Origin: Ruminococcaceae bacterium UBA5396
GTDB taxonomy: Bacteria > Bacillota > Clostridia > Oscillospirales > Acutalibacteraceae
Direction: 5' to 3'
NCBI GenBank assembly: GCA_002410715.1
Contig: DHOG01000205.1
Span: 4,371 to 10,250 of the forward strand
DNA length: 5,880 nt
Below are positions 1-5,859 of this stretch, piece after piece. The position numbers and the translations under genes were made by a program. Each line of letters opens with the position of its first letter. The first letter of the stretch is position 1. The notes beneath the pieces are model-generated. The model ran no database searches. It worked only from the letters and a program-made list of their open reading frames with translations, and was not told the origin of the DNA.

Positions 1-135
1 GGTGAGTTCCTTCGGCACTACGCCAGATACCTCTCCCAGTTCCAGGGTGACTCCCGAAACCATGGTGAGCTTATTCTCCGCTCCAACACGCTCTACGGAC
101 TTAATGATGTGAAAGACGATTCCCAACTCGTGCAT
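1..135 (-). CDS. hypA: Hydrogenase nickel-incorporation protein HypA, N-terminal 45 codons (cut by window edge)
   Basis: HypA delivers nickel to the large subunit of [NiFe]-hydrogenases, working with HypB in the cytoplasm; in some bacteria it also serves urease. The visible N-terminus begins MHELGIVFHI, with the family's Met-His-Glu start, where His2 is the known nickel ligand. It continues with the conserved pattern VTLELGEVSGVVPKEL. The zinc-binding CxxC half of the protein lies beyond the window edge. The ATG sits one base after the TAA of the upstream oxidoreductase gene (TAA-G-ATG), and only a weak purine-rich stretch precedes it. Translation is therefore probably coupled by termination and re-initiation. 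Family assignment rests on N-terminal motifs only, but these are distinctive. Further hyp or hydrogenase genes would be expected to the left, outside the window. Confidence 0.9.
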   Translation of the reverse strand, partial: MHELGIVFHIIKSVERVGAENKLTMVSGVTLELGEVSGVVPKELT

Positions 136-136
136 C

Positions 137-2917
137 TTATTTAGTTTTCTTTCGCCCAAACTTAATCTTCAGCCCGCGCTTGATCATGTAGGGTAGAATC
201 ACTTTTAGCTTGTCATCGGAACCCACCATAGTGCTGCACTCCGGCCGCTCTCGGTGGAGGTGGATGGCATCAAAGGCGCACTTGGTGGTGCAGATCCCGC
301 AACCGATACACTTATTCGGATCAACCACTGACATCCCGCAGTCAAGGCAGCGAGCCGTCTCTTTTTTTACCTGCTCCTCTGTAAAGGCTATCCGATCATC
401 GCGGAAGGTCTTAGCCAAAGCTTCGTTATAACCAACGCGCTGCCGGGGAGTATTATCGAAGCTTGCCAGATCAATCAGGACGTTCGTCTTATCTAGTTCG
501 ATGAAGTCCCGCCGATTACGGCCCAAGGTCAAGCTGGTGTTGGGCTGTACGAAGCGGTGTAGACTGATCGCGCCTTCTCTGCCGGCCGCAATCGCATCGA
601 TGACAAATTTCGGGCCGGTATAGGCATCGCCACCAACAAAGAGGTCCGGTTCAGCCGTCTGACCGGTCACCGGGTCGGCCTTGATCGTCCCGTCGGGATT
701 AAACTCGACCTGCATGCCCTCTAGTAACTGCGACCAATCGCCTTTCTGACCAATGCAGTAGAGCACGAGATCACACTCCACCGTTTCGGTGCTGCTTTCA
801 TCGAAAGTAGGTGCGAAGCGGCCCTCATGGTCCTGGACTGACAAACACTTCTTGAAAGTGATCCCACTGGTTTTGCCATGATTAGCGCTGATTTCCACCG
901 GTCCCCAACCGGCGTGGATGGTGATGCCCTCCTGCTCACATTCAGTGCGGTCTTCCTCACCGCAAGGCATCTCATCATAACCCTCCAGACAATACATACT
1001 AACACTCTCGGCGTTACAGCGGACCGCGGTCCGGGCGACATCGCAGGCCACATTGCCTCCGCCGATGACCACAACCTTACCGGAGAGTTTATCTTCGTCC
1101 TCAAGGTTGACCGCGCGCAAAAAGTCGATCCCGGCAACCACACCTTCGCTGTCGGCACCAGGGATGTTTAGCTTAGCGCCCCTTTGGAGACCAGCCGCCA
1201 CATAGAAACCTTGATAACCCTGACGACGGAGTTCGGGGATAGTAACATCCTTCCCAACCTCGATACCGCATTTAAACTCAACGCCCATCTCACGCAGAAT
1301 ATCTATTTCCGCCGCCACAACATCCTTTTCCAAGCGGAAGTTAGGAATCCCATTCATCAGCATCCCACCAGGCCGAGATTCCTTCTCAAACACCGTAGGC
1401 TTATAACCCTTCTCCGCAAGAAAGAAGGCACAGCTCATCCCAGCAGGGCCGGCGCCGATAATCGCAATTTTTTCTTCAAACCCACCGTCAACCTTAGGAA
1501 TGACCGGTTCGGGAATAAAGCGGGTCTTGGCATCCAGATCCAGTTGGGCAATAAAGCGCTTAACTTCATCGATGGCAACAGCCTGATCCACTGTACCACG
1601 GGTACAGGCCTCCTCACAACGGCGGTTACAAATGCGGCCGCAAACCGCCGGGAAAGGATTATCTCCCTTGATCAGCTGCAGCGCCTCACGGTACTTGCCC
1701 TGGGCTGCCAGCTTCAGATAGCCCTGCACCGCGATATGGGCGGGACAGGCTGTCTTGCAAGGAGCGGTTCCGCTGTCATAACAATTGATCTGGTTTCGAT
1801 CGCGGTAGTCGACACTCCACTTCTCCGGTCCCCAGGGGGTTTCATCAGGAAGTTCCACCCGGGGATATTCAAGCGGACCGTCGTTAGTACAAAGTTTCTG
1901 TCCCAGCTTGACCGCTCCGGCGGCACAATTCTCAACACAACGGCCGCAAGCCACACAGTTCTCCTGCTCAACCTTGGCCACATAAGCGCTACGGCTCAAG
2001 TTGGGGGTGTTGAAAAGCTGAGAGGTACGCAAAGCGTTACAGACATTAACGTTACAATTGCAGATCGCGAAGATCTTGTGCGCGCCGTCGATGTTGGTAA
2101 TCTGATGAACAAAACCATTCTCCTCCGCCTGCTTAAGGATGCCCAGTACTTCATCATAGGTTATGTATTCGCCGCGGTCGGTCTCAACGACATAATCCGC
2201 CATATCGCCAATGGCGATGCACCAGTTATCCGCATCGTCACCACAGCCTTCACCCAGCTTTGCTCTGCTGGCCCGGCAGGAGCACATACTTTTGGCGTAC
2301 TTACCCTCATACTTCTTCAACCAGTAGGAGATATGCTCCACGCTTACGGACTGATTTTCCGTCTCAATGGCCTTTTCCACCGGTATAACGTGCATCCCAA
2401 TCCCCGCACCTCCGGGAGGTACCATCGGCGTGATTTTTTCCAGCGGCAGGAAGGACATGCGCTCAAAAAAGGCCGCAACTTCAGGATGCTCATCAATCTG
2501 GGATTTACGCATATTAAAAAACTCTGCGCTTCCTGGAACAAACCGCGACAACACATACTGCTTTTCACGCCGGGGGTTTTCCCAGTTGTACTCGATGAGG
2601 CCAATATAGGCCATGTCAGCTAGGATCTGCTCCAAATATTTTTCATCCTCACCCGTTAGCTTCACCAGTTCCGGTAGGGTCTTGGGTTTACGAACGCCCA
2701 TTTTCAGAGCAAGATCAGCCATTTCATCGGTGACAAGACCAGCAAGGCCCCAGTATTCCGGGTCATTGCCGGTAACCCCTTTCAGCTTTGCGGGAAGGCG
2801 GTCCGTAATCATCTCACCGAGCTTAATTATTTTTTCTCGCGGCGCTTCCGTGCGGGGAATCTCAAAAGACAGCTCGCTCTCATCCAATGGCATTCTCGAC
2901 TTGGTTTGCTTGCTCAC
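137..2917 (-). CDS. Multi-cluster Fe-S/FAD/NAD(P) oxidoreductase with GltD-like core (926 aa)
   Basis: Probable soluble electron-transfer flavoprotein moving electrons between a pyridine nucleotide and Fe-S carriers; the true partner is unknown. Residues about 50-125 look like a winged-helix-like helical domain. Next come a Cys-rich module (C212, C214, C225, C233, then C286, C288, C293) and a ferredoxin motif (C321, C324, C327, C331). A GltD/dihydropyrimidine-dehydrogenase type Fe-S domain follows (C387, C391, C426, C430, C434, C438). The FAD site has GAGPAG at 488-493, E511 and a C-terminal GGD at 762-764. The nucleotide-binding fold has GGGNVACDVAR at 619-629. A C-terminal ferredoxin-like segment contains RCLDCG (856-861) and CIGCGICTTKC (870-880). 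The YRR pair that binds the NADPH phosphate in GltD is replaced by YCLE (642-645), suggesting NADH. The start is GTG, chosen because AAAGGAG lies 9 nt upstream. The gene is followed directly by hypA and preceded by the GntR gene, all on one strand. It is much longer than GltD (about 470 aa) and is not a glutamate synthase subunit by context. Confidence 0.85.
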   Translation of the reverse strand: MSKQTKSRMPLDESELSFEIPRTEAPREKIIKLGEMITDRLPAKLKGVTGNDPEYWGLAGLVTDEMADLALKMGVRKPKTLPELVKLTGEDEKYLEQILADMAYIGLIEYNWENPRREKQYVLSRFVPGSAEFFNMRKSQIDEHPEVAAFFERMSFLPLEKITPMVPPGGAGIGMHVIPVEKAIETENQSVSVEHISYWLKKYEGKYAKSMCSCRASRAKLGEGCGDDADNWCIAIGDMADYVVETDRGEYITYDEVLGILKQAEENGFVHQITNIDGAHKIFAICNCNVNVCNALRTSQLFNTPNLSRSAYVAKVEQENCVACGRCVENCAAGAVKLGQKLCTNDGPLEYPRVELPDETPWGPEKWSVDYRDRNQINCYDSGTAPCKTACPAHIAVQGYLKLAAQGKYREALQLIKGDNPFPAVCGRICNRRCEEACTRGTVDQAVAIDEVKRFIAQLDLDAKTRFIPEPVIPKVDGGFEEKIAIIGAGPAGMSCAFFLAEKGYKPTVFEKESRPGGMLMNGIPNFRLEKDVVAAEIDILREMGVEFKCGIEVGKDVTIPELRRQGYQGFYVAAGLQRGAKLNIPGADSEGVVAGIDFLRAVNLEDEDKLSGKVVVIGGGNVACDVARTAVRCNAESVSMYCLEGYDEMPCGEEDRTECEQEGITIHAGWGPVEISANHGKTSGITFKKCLSVQDHEGRFAPTFDESSTETVECDLVLYCIGQKGDWSQLLEGMQVEFNPDGTIKADPVTGQTAEPDLFVGGDAYTGPKFVIDAIAAGREGAISLHRFVQPNTSLTLGRNRRDFIELDKTNVLIDLASFDNTPRQRVGYNEALAKTFRDDRIAFTEEQVKKETARCLDCGMSVVDPNKCIGCGICTTKCAFDAIHLHRERPECSTMVGSDDKLKVILPYMIKRGLKIKFGRKKTK

Positions 2918-2926
2918 AATTGTCCA

Positions 2927-2933
2927 CTCCTTT
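2927..2933 (-). promoter_or_regulatory. Shine-Dalgarno site fixing the GTG start of the oxidoreductase
   Basis: AAAGGAG on the minus strand, 9 nt before GTG at 2917-2915. The next in-frame ATG is residue 9, too far away to use this site, so the GTG start is preferred. Confidence 0.8.
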
Positions 2934-2975
2934 TCGTTATGATCACTATTTTTAGTTTCATTGCCGCGTCAAGTC

Positions 2976-3683
2976 CTATTCTTTAAGGCGGGCTAGATAG
3001 TCCGTAATACCCGTAGCCAGTAAATTACATGCCCCTTCCCCATCGCGGACTTCGATCCGTTCGATAAACCGCTCCAACCGGTCAATCGCAAAGGATGTTC
3101 CATAGATCCGCAGATAGTTAACCCAGAAGGCAATGGAAACATCGTGGGTGGTGTTCATGAACAGCGTCAGTATACTCCTACCACTTAAAATACAGATCTG
3201 GCGGTGCCAGAGGAAAAAACGTTCGGCTAATTCTTTCTCTCCGCTACGGTGAGCACAGTCACGGATCGCTGCGGTCATCGCGCGCAAATGGACCAGATCC
3301 TCCGCACTACGGCAGAGGCATAGTGCACGGAAGGCCATCCCCTCAATCGCAAGACGCAAGTCCAAGATCGCGACAGTAACTTCCCAGCTCAGTTCGTTTC
3401 CGTTCAGATGGACAATGGCATTAAGCGTTTCAATATTGCCGGTCTTCATATAGTCAGCGACAAAGACACCGGATTTGGGTTTGATCTCAACCAATCCCAT
3501 GGCGGCCAGTTGTTCAAACCCGGAATGGACGACCGTTTTCCCGATCCCCATTTCGGCTGCCAATTCCCGCTCTGAGGGCAGCCTGTCACCGGGATTCCAT
3601 TCTCCCGAAAGGATTCCTTTGGTAAGCTTGCGGACAAAATATTCTTTATTGGTAAGCACAGGTGCTTTTTTTGTAAGATCCAT
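2976..3683 (-). CDS. GntR-family transcriptional regulator, FadR subfamily (235 aa)
   Basis: DNA-binding repressor or activator of the GntR superfamily. Residues about 12-76 form the winged helix-turn-helix, with the signature PGDRLPSERELAAEMGIGKT (31-50) and the wing around KPKSGVFV (68-75). Residues about 85-235 form an all-helical ligand-binding domain of FadR_C/FCD type. FCD proteins usually have an Asp and three His as metal ligands. Here only D108 and H160 stand where such ligands would be, and the C-terminal histidines are missing, which is closer to the acyl-CoA-binding FadR. The segment GNIETLNAIVHL (82-93) also recalls E. coli FadR just after its DNA-binding domain. AAAGGGG lies 7 nt before the ATG. 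The gene's own promoter carries a FadR-like palindrome, so autoregulation is likely, and the oxidoreductase and hypA downstream are the probable targets. The ligand is not known; an acyl-CoA or another carboxylate is possible. Confidence 0.88.
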   Translation of the reverse strand: MDLTKKAPVLTNKEYFVRKLTKGILSGEWNPGDRLPSERELAAEMGIGKTVVHSGFEQLAAMGLVEIKPKSGVFVADYMKTGNIETLNAIVHLNGNELSWEVTVAILDLRLAIEGMAFRALCLCRSAEDLVHLRAMTAAIRDCAHRSGEKELAERFFLWHRQICILSGRSILTLFMNTTHDVSIAFWVNYLRIYGTSFAIDRLERFIERIEVRDGEGACNLLATGITDYLARLKE

Positions 3684-3719
3684 AAAATTGCCCCTTTGAG
3701 CTTTATGATTGAAGATGAA

Positions 3720-3736
3720 ATCTGGTCCGACCAGAT
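3720..3736. promoter_or_regulatory. FadR-type operator (perfect 17-bp palindrome)
   Basis: The site reads ATCTGGTCCGACCAGAT, a perfect 8-1-8 palindrome with the TGGT-N3-ACCA core of the FadR branch of GntR regulators. It differs at one base from the E. coli fadB operator as I remember it (ATCTGGTACGACCAGAT). It begins 7 nt downstream of the -10 hexamer of the gntR promoter, so it covers the presumed transcription start, and it ends 36 nt before the ATG. A bound protein there would block initiation, consistent with autorepression. Binding by this window's GntR protein is inferred from position and motif. Confidence 0.85.
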
Positions 3737-3743
3737 CAACTTT

Positions 3744-3772
3744 ATATTAACAATTTGGTTTGGACCTGTCAA
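3744..3772 (-). promoter_or_regulatory. Sigma-A type promoter of the gntR-oxidoreductase-hypA operon
   Basis: The minus strand shows a perfect -35 TTGACA (3772-3767), a 17-nt spacer and -10 TAATAT (3749-3744, 4 of 6 matches). The predicted start falls at about 3737, beside or inside the palindromic operator. The spacer contains GGTCCAAACC, possibly a degenerate second operator half. Confidence 0.7.
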
Positions 3773-3875
3773 CAATAATATCCCTCTTGATCTTGGGTTT
3801 TTGTATATTTGTACATTAGTAAGCTGAATATTTAACCATTACCTGGACATCCTGAATATATAGGAGTGTGATAAA

Positions 3876-4304
3876 ATGAACGGAAATTCCGAGATGTTAA
3901 ACTTCGTCTTTCAGAATTCACAGATGGGTGTGAATACAATCAAACAATTGCTGGGTATAGTTGAAGACAAGAACTTTAAAAAATACTTAGAATCTCAGTT
4001 TAATGAGTATAAAGAAATACATGGCGCTGCACAAAAAGCGCTGAATGAAAATGGGCAAGACGAAAAAGGGATTAGTACATTGGATAAAATAAAAACTTAT
4101 TTGATGATTAATATGGAAACCATGACCGATAAAACCCCCTCACATATTTCCCAAATGCTGATCATCGGAAGTAACATGGGTATCATCGATGCAATCAAAA
4201 ATCTAAAAAAGTATAATGATGCAGAACCGAGTATTAGAAAACTGATGGAAAAATTGCTTAAGTTTGAAGAGGACAATGTCCAGCAGCTAAAACAGTTCCT
4301 CTAA
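3876..4304 (+). CDS. Small all-helical protein of unknown function (142 aa)
   Basis: I do not recognise a characterised family. The protein has no signal peptide, membrane segment or cysteine. The sequence predicts long amphipathic helices at about 15-30, 32-59, 67-82, 90-112 and 116-141, compatible with a four-helix bundle of ferritin-like or DUF2383-like type, but no clear pair of ExxH di-iron motifs is present. E44, E47 and H49 (EYKEIH) and E131-E132 are the only obvious candidates for metal binding. The ATG has TAGGAG 9 nt upstream. The gene stands alone on the plus strand, divergent from gntR and convergent with rsgA. It is visibly more A+T-rich, with more AAA/AAT/ATA codons, than the flanking genes, which may reflect a different origin. 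The intergenic region to gntR carries the FadR-like operator, but that lies 140 nt from this start and no good promoter could be placed for this gene. Confidence 0.8.
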   Translation: MNGNSEMLNFVFQNSQMGVNTIKQLLGIVEDKNFKKYLESQFNEYKEIHGAAQKALNENGQDEKGISTLDKIKTYLMINMETMTDKTPSHISQMLIIGSNMGIIDAIKNLKKYNDAEPSIRKLMEKLLKFEEDNVQQLKQFL

Positions 4305-4339
4305 ACTTAGATTGTTGACAAAAACAAGCCCCTGACCCT

Positions 4340-4366
4340 GAGAACCCCCTATTGACGGGGGTTCTC
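4340..4366. terminator. Hairpin between convergent genes, probable bidirectional terminator
   Basis: A perfect 10-bp stem, GAGAACCCCC (4340-4349) with GGGGGTTCTC (4357-4366), closes a 7-nt loop. It lies 35 nt after the stop of the plus-strand small gene and 26 nt from the rsgA stop on the minus strand. Neither side has an immediate U tract; on the minus strand a TTGTTTTTG run begins about a dozen bases after the stem. It may act as a non-classical terminator or a 3'-end stabiliser for both transcripts. Confidence 0.6.
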
Positions 4367-4392
4367 GCACTCTCACGCTTTAACCCTTGACA

Positions 4393-5427
4393 TCATTTCT
4401 TATGATGCTTATTCCACATGGAGATCTCCTTTTGCCACTGCTGCTTTTGGCGTAAATATCCGGCTTTGTCGTCGGAGAATTTTGCTTCTCGTTTCAGTTG
4501 CAGATAGCTCTCCCAGCGCTCGCGCGGGAGCTCGCCACTGTCGAGCGCTGCCCTGACTGCGCAGCCTGGTTCGGTCTGATGGCAGCAGTTGTTGAACTTA
4601 CACTGCCCAAAATAACTCTCCACGTCGCCAAAGGCTTCGCCAAGTCCCTTGCTGACATCCCACATCCCAAGCTCGCGCATACCTGGAGTATCAATGATCA
4701 GCACGCCGCTCTTCAGCATAATTAACTGCCGGTGCGTGGTAGTATGCCGTCCCCGACTGTCATCCTCGCGGATTTCGTTAACCGCCATCAACTCCTCGCC
4801 CGCCAAAGCATTGACCAGGCTTGACTTGCCCACACCCGACGAGCCGAGAAAGACAATAGTTTTACGCGGTTTCAGGTAATCCTGTAGCGTATCTAGTCCA
4901 AGACCGGTTACTACACTGATCCCATGTACTCCAGCCCCGACCGCAACCTTTTGTACTGCCTGCATTTGCTCAGAATAATCCGCGACCAGGTCGGCTTTGG
5001 TCAGTATTACCACCGGCATGGCTCCAGACTGCCAGGCCAGGGTAATATAACGTTCGATGCGCTTCAGGTTGAAGTCAAAGTTGAGCGATTGCATGATAAA
5101 TACATAGTCAAAGTTGGCGGCAACAGCTTGCTCACCCCGTCCGGGTGTGGGGTCGCGTCGGGAAAAGTATGACTTTCGCTTTAGCGTTTTTATAATTTGA
5201 CTGTCACCGCTGAGGTTGGGACTTACCAGCACAAAGTCACCTGTTGTTGGGAAATCTTCTAACCCATCACGGTAATAGATACTTGTTTTTAGCCTTCCAT
5301 AAGTGTGGCCGTATTCACAGACGAGTTCATAACGTTCCTTGTGTACTGCCGTAATGCGAGCAGGGATACCTTTCACATCTTCCGCGATCATTGTTGGGCA
5401 AAGCCCGTAATCAATTAAATTTATCAA
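4393..5427 (-). CDS. rsgA: Ribosome small subunit-dependent GTPase RsgA (YjeQ/YloQ family), 344 aa
   Basis: RsgA is a circularly permuted GTPase that checks and matures the 30S ribosomal subunit; its GTPase activity is stimulated by the subunit. Domains run as an N-terminal extension, an OB-fold (about 20-75), G4 LTKADL (142-147), G1 GSSGVGKSS (195-203), switch RGRHTTTH (225-232), G3 DTPGM (246-250) and a C-terminal zinc finger. The zinc finger has the family spacing C-x4-C-x-H-x5-C (C276, C281, H283, C289). At 344 residues it is longer than housekeeping forms of about 290-300, because of extra N-terminal sequence (LIDYGLCPTMIAEDVKGIPA). This matches a second RsgA clade common in Firmicutes, so the genome may also hold a shorter copy. 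The start is TTG, 6 nt after GGAGGG; the first in-frame ATG (codon 13) has no SD. The gene is monocistronic here, under a long leader with a leader peptide and two terminators. Confidence 0.95.
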   Translation of the reverse strand: MINLIDYGLCPTMIAEDVKGIPARITAVHKERYELVCEYGHTYGRLKTSIYYRDGLEDFPTTGDFVLVSPNLSGDSQIIKTLKRKSYFSRRDPTPGRGEQAVAANFDYVFIMQSLNFDFNLKRIERYITLAWQSGAMPVVILTKADLVADYSEQMQAVQKVAVGAGVHGISVVTGLGLDTLQDYLKPRKTIVFLGSSGVGKSSLVNALAGEELMAVNEIREDDSRGRHTTTHRQLIMLKSGVLIIDTPGMRELGMWDVSKGLGEAFGDVESYFGQCKFNNCCHQTEPGCAVRAALDSGELPRERWESYLQLKREAKFSDDKAGYLRQKQQWQKEISMWNKHHKK

Positions 5428-5433
5428 TTTAGA

Positions 5434-5439
5434 CCCTCC
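5434..5439 (-). promoter_or_regulatory. Shine-Dalgarno site fixing the TTG start of rsgA
   Basis: GGAGGG on the minus strand, 6 nt before TTG at 5427-5425. It is the strongest SD in the window and supports the rare TTG start over the ATG at codon 13. Confidence 0.8.
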
Positions 5440-5476
5440 GTTATTTAAAAAATTCTTCTGTGTTCAAAATCGGCAG

Positions 5477-5519
5477 AAAAATACCGCAGAAAGCAGCCTT
5501 TTCAGCTGCAAACTGCGGT
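5477..5519 (-). terminator. Second intrinsic terminator in the rsgA leader
   Basis: On the minus strand ACCGCAG (5519-5513) pairs with CTGCGGT (5489-5483). A symmetric TTT/TTT internal loop follows, then GCAGC (5509-5505) pairs with GCTGC (5497-5493) around a 7-nt loop. A single A and five T residues (5481-5477) follow the stem. It lies 50 nt before the rsgA start, so full termination here would silence the gene. Confidence 0.7.
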
Positions 5520-5536
5520 TTAAGAAGCAAGTATGC

Positions 5537-5560
5537 AAAAAGCACACCTCTTCGATGTGC
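5537..5560 (-). terminator. First intrinsic terminator in the rsgA leader
   Basis: On the minus strand GCACATC (5560-5554) pairs with GGTGTGC (5548-5542), 7 bp with one G-U pair and a GAAGA loop, followed at once by TTTTT (5541-5537). This is a classic compact rho-independent terminator. Both arms have complementary segments upstream in the leader, as expected for a regulated attenuator. Confidence 0.78.
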
Positions 5561-5676
5561 CCGTAATGGTTTACAGTATTCACGAAAGGGTTACTTAATA
5601 CGGCATCGCAAAAACAAGGTGTCCATCACATCAGAATACTAAAGTACCTGAATTTTTGCTCTGCCCCTATTTAGTT

Positions 5677-5709
5677 TTAAGACGCCGCCACCTCAGATAA
5701 AGCCGTCAT
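5677..5709 (-). CDS. Predicted 10-codon leader peptide MTALSEVAAS upstream of rsgA
   Basis: A short ORF reads ATG ACG GCT TTA TCT GAG GTG GCG GCG TCT TAA. GAAAGGGG lies 9 nt upstream of the ATG, an ideal distance, and the ORF starts about 40 nt after the predicted transcription start. An overlapping ATG at 5716 (7 codons, MFYDGFI) lies only 2 nt from the SD and is a poorer candidate. Codons 6-7 (GAG GTG) duplicate the GAGGTG of the first terminator's 3' arm, so a ribosome positioned here could change the downstream fold. The peptide has no run of one amino acid's codons as in his or trp leaders, so arrest by a drug or by slow ribosomes is a better guess than amino-acid sensing. Expression is unproven. 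Confidence 0.55.
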   Translation of the reverse strand: MTALSEVAAS

Positions 5710-5718
5710 AAAACATTT

Positions 5719-5725
5719 CCCCTTT
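5719..5725 (-). promoter_or_regulatory. Shine-Dalgarno site of the leader peptide
   Basis: AAAGGGG on the minus strand, 9 nt before the ATG at 5709-5707. A strong SD in front of a 10-codon frame is the main reason to believe the frame is translated. Confidence 0.6.
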
Positions 5726-5757
5726 CTTTACTGACCTTTGCAGTTATTAGCATACAT

Positions 5758-5787
5758 ATAATACCACATATAAGTCTTAAATATCAA
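5758..5787 (-). promoter_or_regulatory. Promoter of the leader-rsgA transcript
   Basis: The minus strand shows -35 TTGATA (5787-5782, 5 of 6), an 18-nt spacer and -10 TATTAT (5763-5758, 5 of 6). TGG precedes the -10, giving an extended -10 (TGnTATTAT). The predicted start is near 5751. It is the only convincing promoter found upstream of rsgA. Confidence 0.7.
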
Positions 5788-5801
5788 TATGTTTTTAAGT
5801 T

Positions 5802-5859
5802 GAAGGATAGATTCACTCAAGTGAAGGTTCTTTGATCGTCGGAGCTTCGTAGATCCTTC
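5802..5859. repeat. Imperfect inverted and direct repeats at the window edge
   Basis: GAAGGAT (5802-5808) and ATCCTTC (5853-5859) form an inverted repeat. TTCACT-CA-AGTGAA (5812-5825) is a 6-bp palindrome. GGTTCTTTGA (5826-5835) is nearly repeated directly as GGGTCTTTGA (5860-5869). The style resembles the end of an interspersed intergenic repeat, but the element continues beyond the window and cannot be classified. No coding frame with a start or SD is seen in it. Confidence 0.3.

Larger units (their letters stand above)
5428..5751 (-). promoter_or_regulatory. Long structured leader of rsgA, probable transcription attenuator
   Basis: About 320 nt lie between the predicted start point (near 5751) and the rsgA start codon. 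In transcription order they hold a leader peptide ORF (5709-5677), a region of alternative pairings (5649-5575), a first terminator (5560-5537), a second terminator (5519-5477) and the rsgA SD. Several segments compete. GAGGTG occurs both in the leader ORF (5694-5689) and in the 3' arm of the first terminator (5550-5545), and both copies can pair with CACCTT (5621-5616). GATGTG (5632-5627) is complementary to CACATC (5559-5554) in the terminator's 5' arm. AGTATTC (5640-5634) pairs perfectly with GAATACT (5581-5575). No promoter was found between the terminators and rsgA, so transcription must read through them. All pairings were found by eye. Confidence 0.6.

Noticed and set aside
1184..2623. 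A 479-codon open frame on the plus strand
   Set aside because: It lies antisense to the oxidoreductase, whose cofactor motifs are intact through the whole region. The plus-strand frame has no recognisable domain and no SD.
2943..2972. Possible promoter for the oxidoreductase alone (TTGACG at 2972-2967)
   Set aside because: The -35-like hexamer is good, but no acceptable -10 lies 16-18 nt downstream. Co-transcription from the gntR promoter explains the layout better.
3781..3860. Search for a promoter of the small plus-strand gene
   Set aside because: TTGATC, TTGTAT and several TATA-like stretches occur, but none combine with correct spacing. No site is reported.
4391..4407. Small inverted repeat CATCAT/ATGATG at the end of rsgA
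   Set aside because: It has only six A+T-rich pairs and overlaps the last codons of rsgA. The 10-bp hairpin just downstream is the better terminator.
5460..5642. A 60-codon plus-strand frame
   Set aside because: It starts at GTG without an SD, runs through both leader terminators in antisense, and its product is a low-complexity basic sequence.
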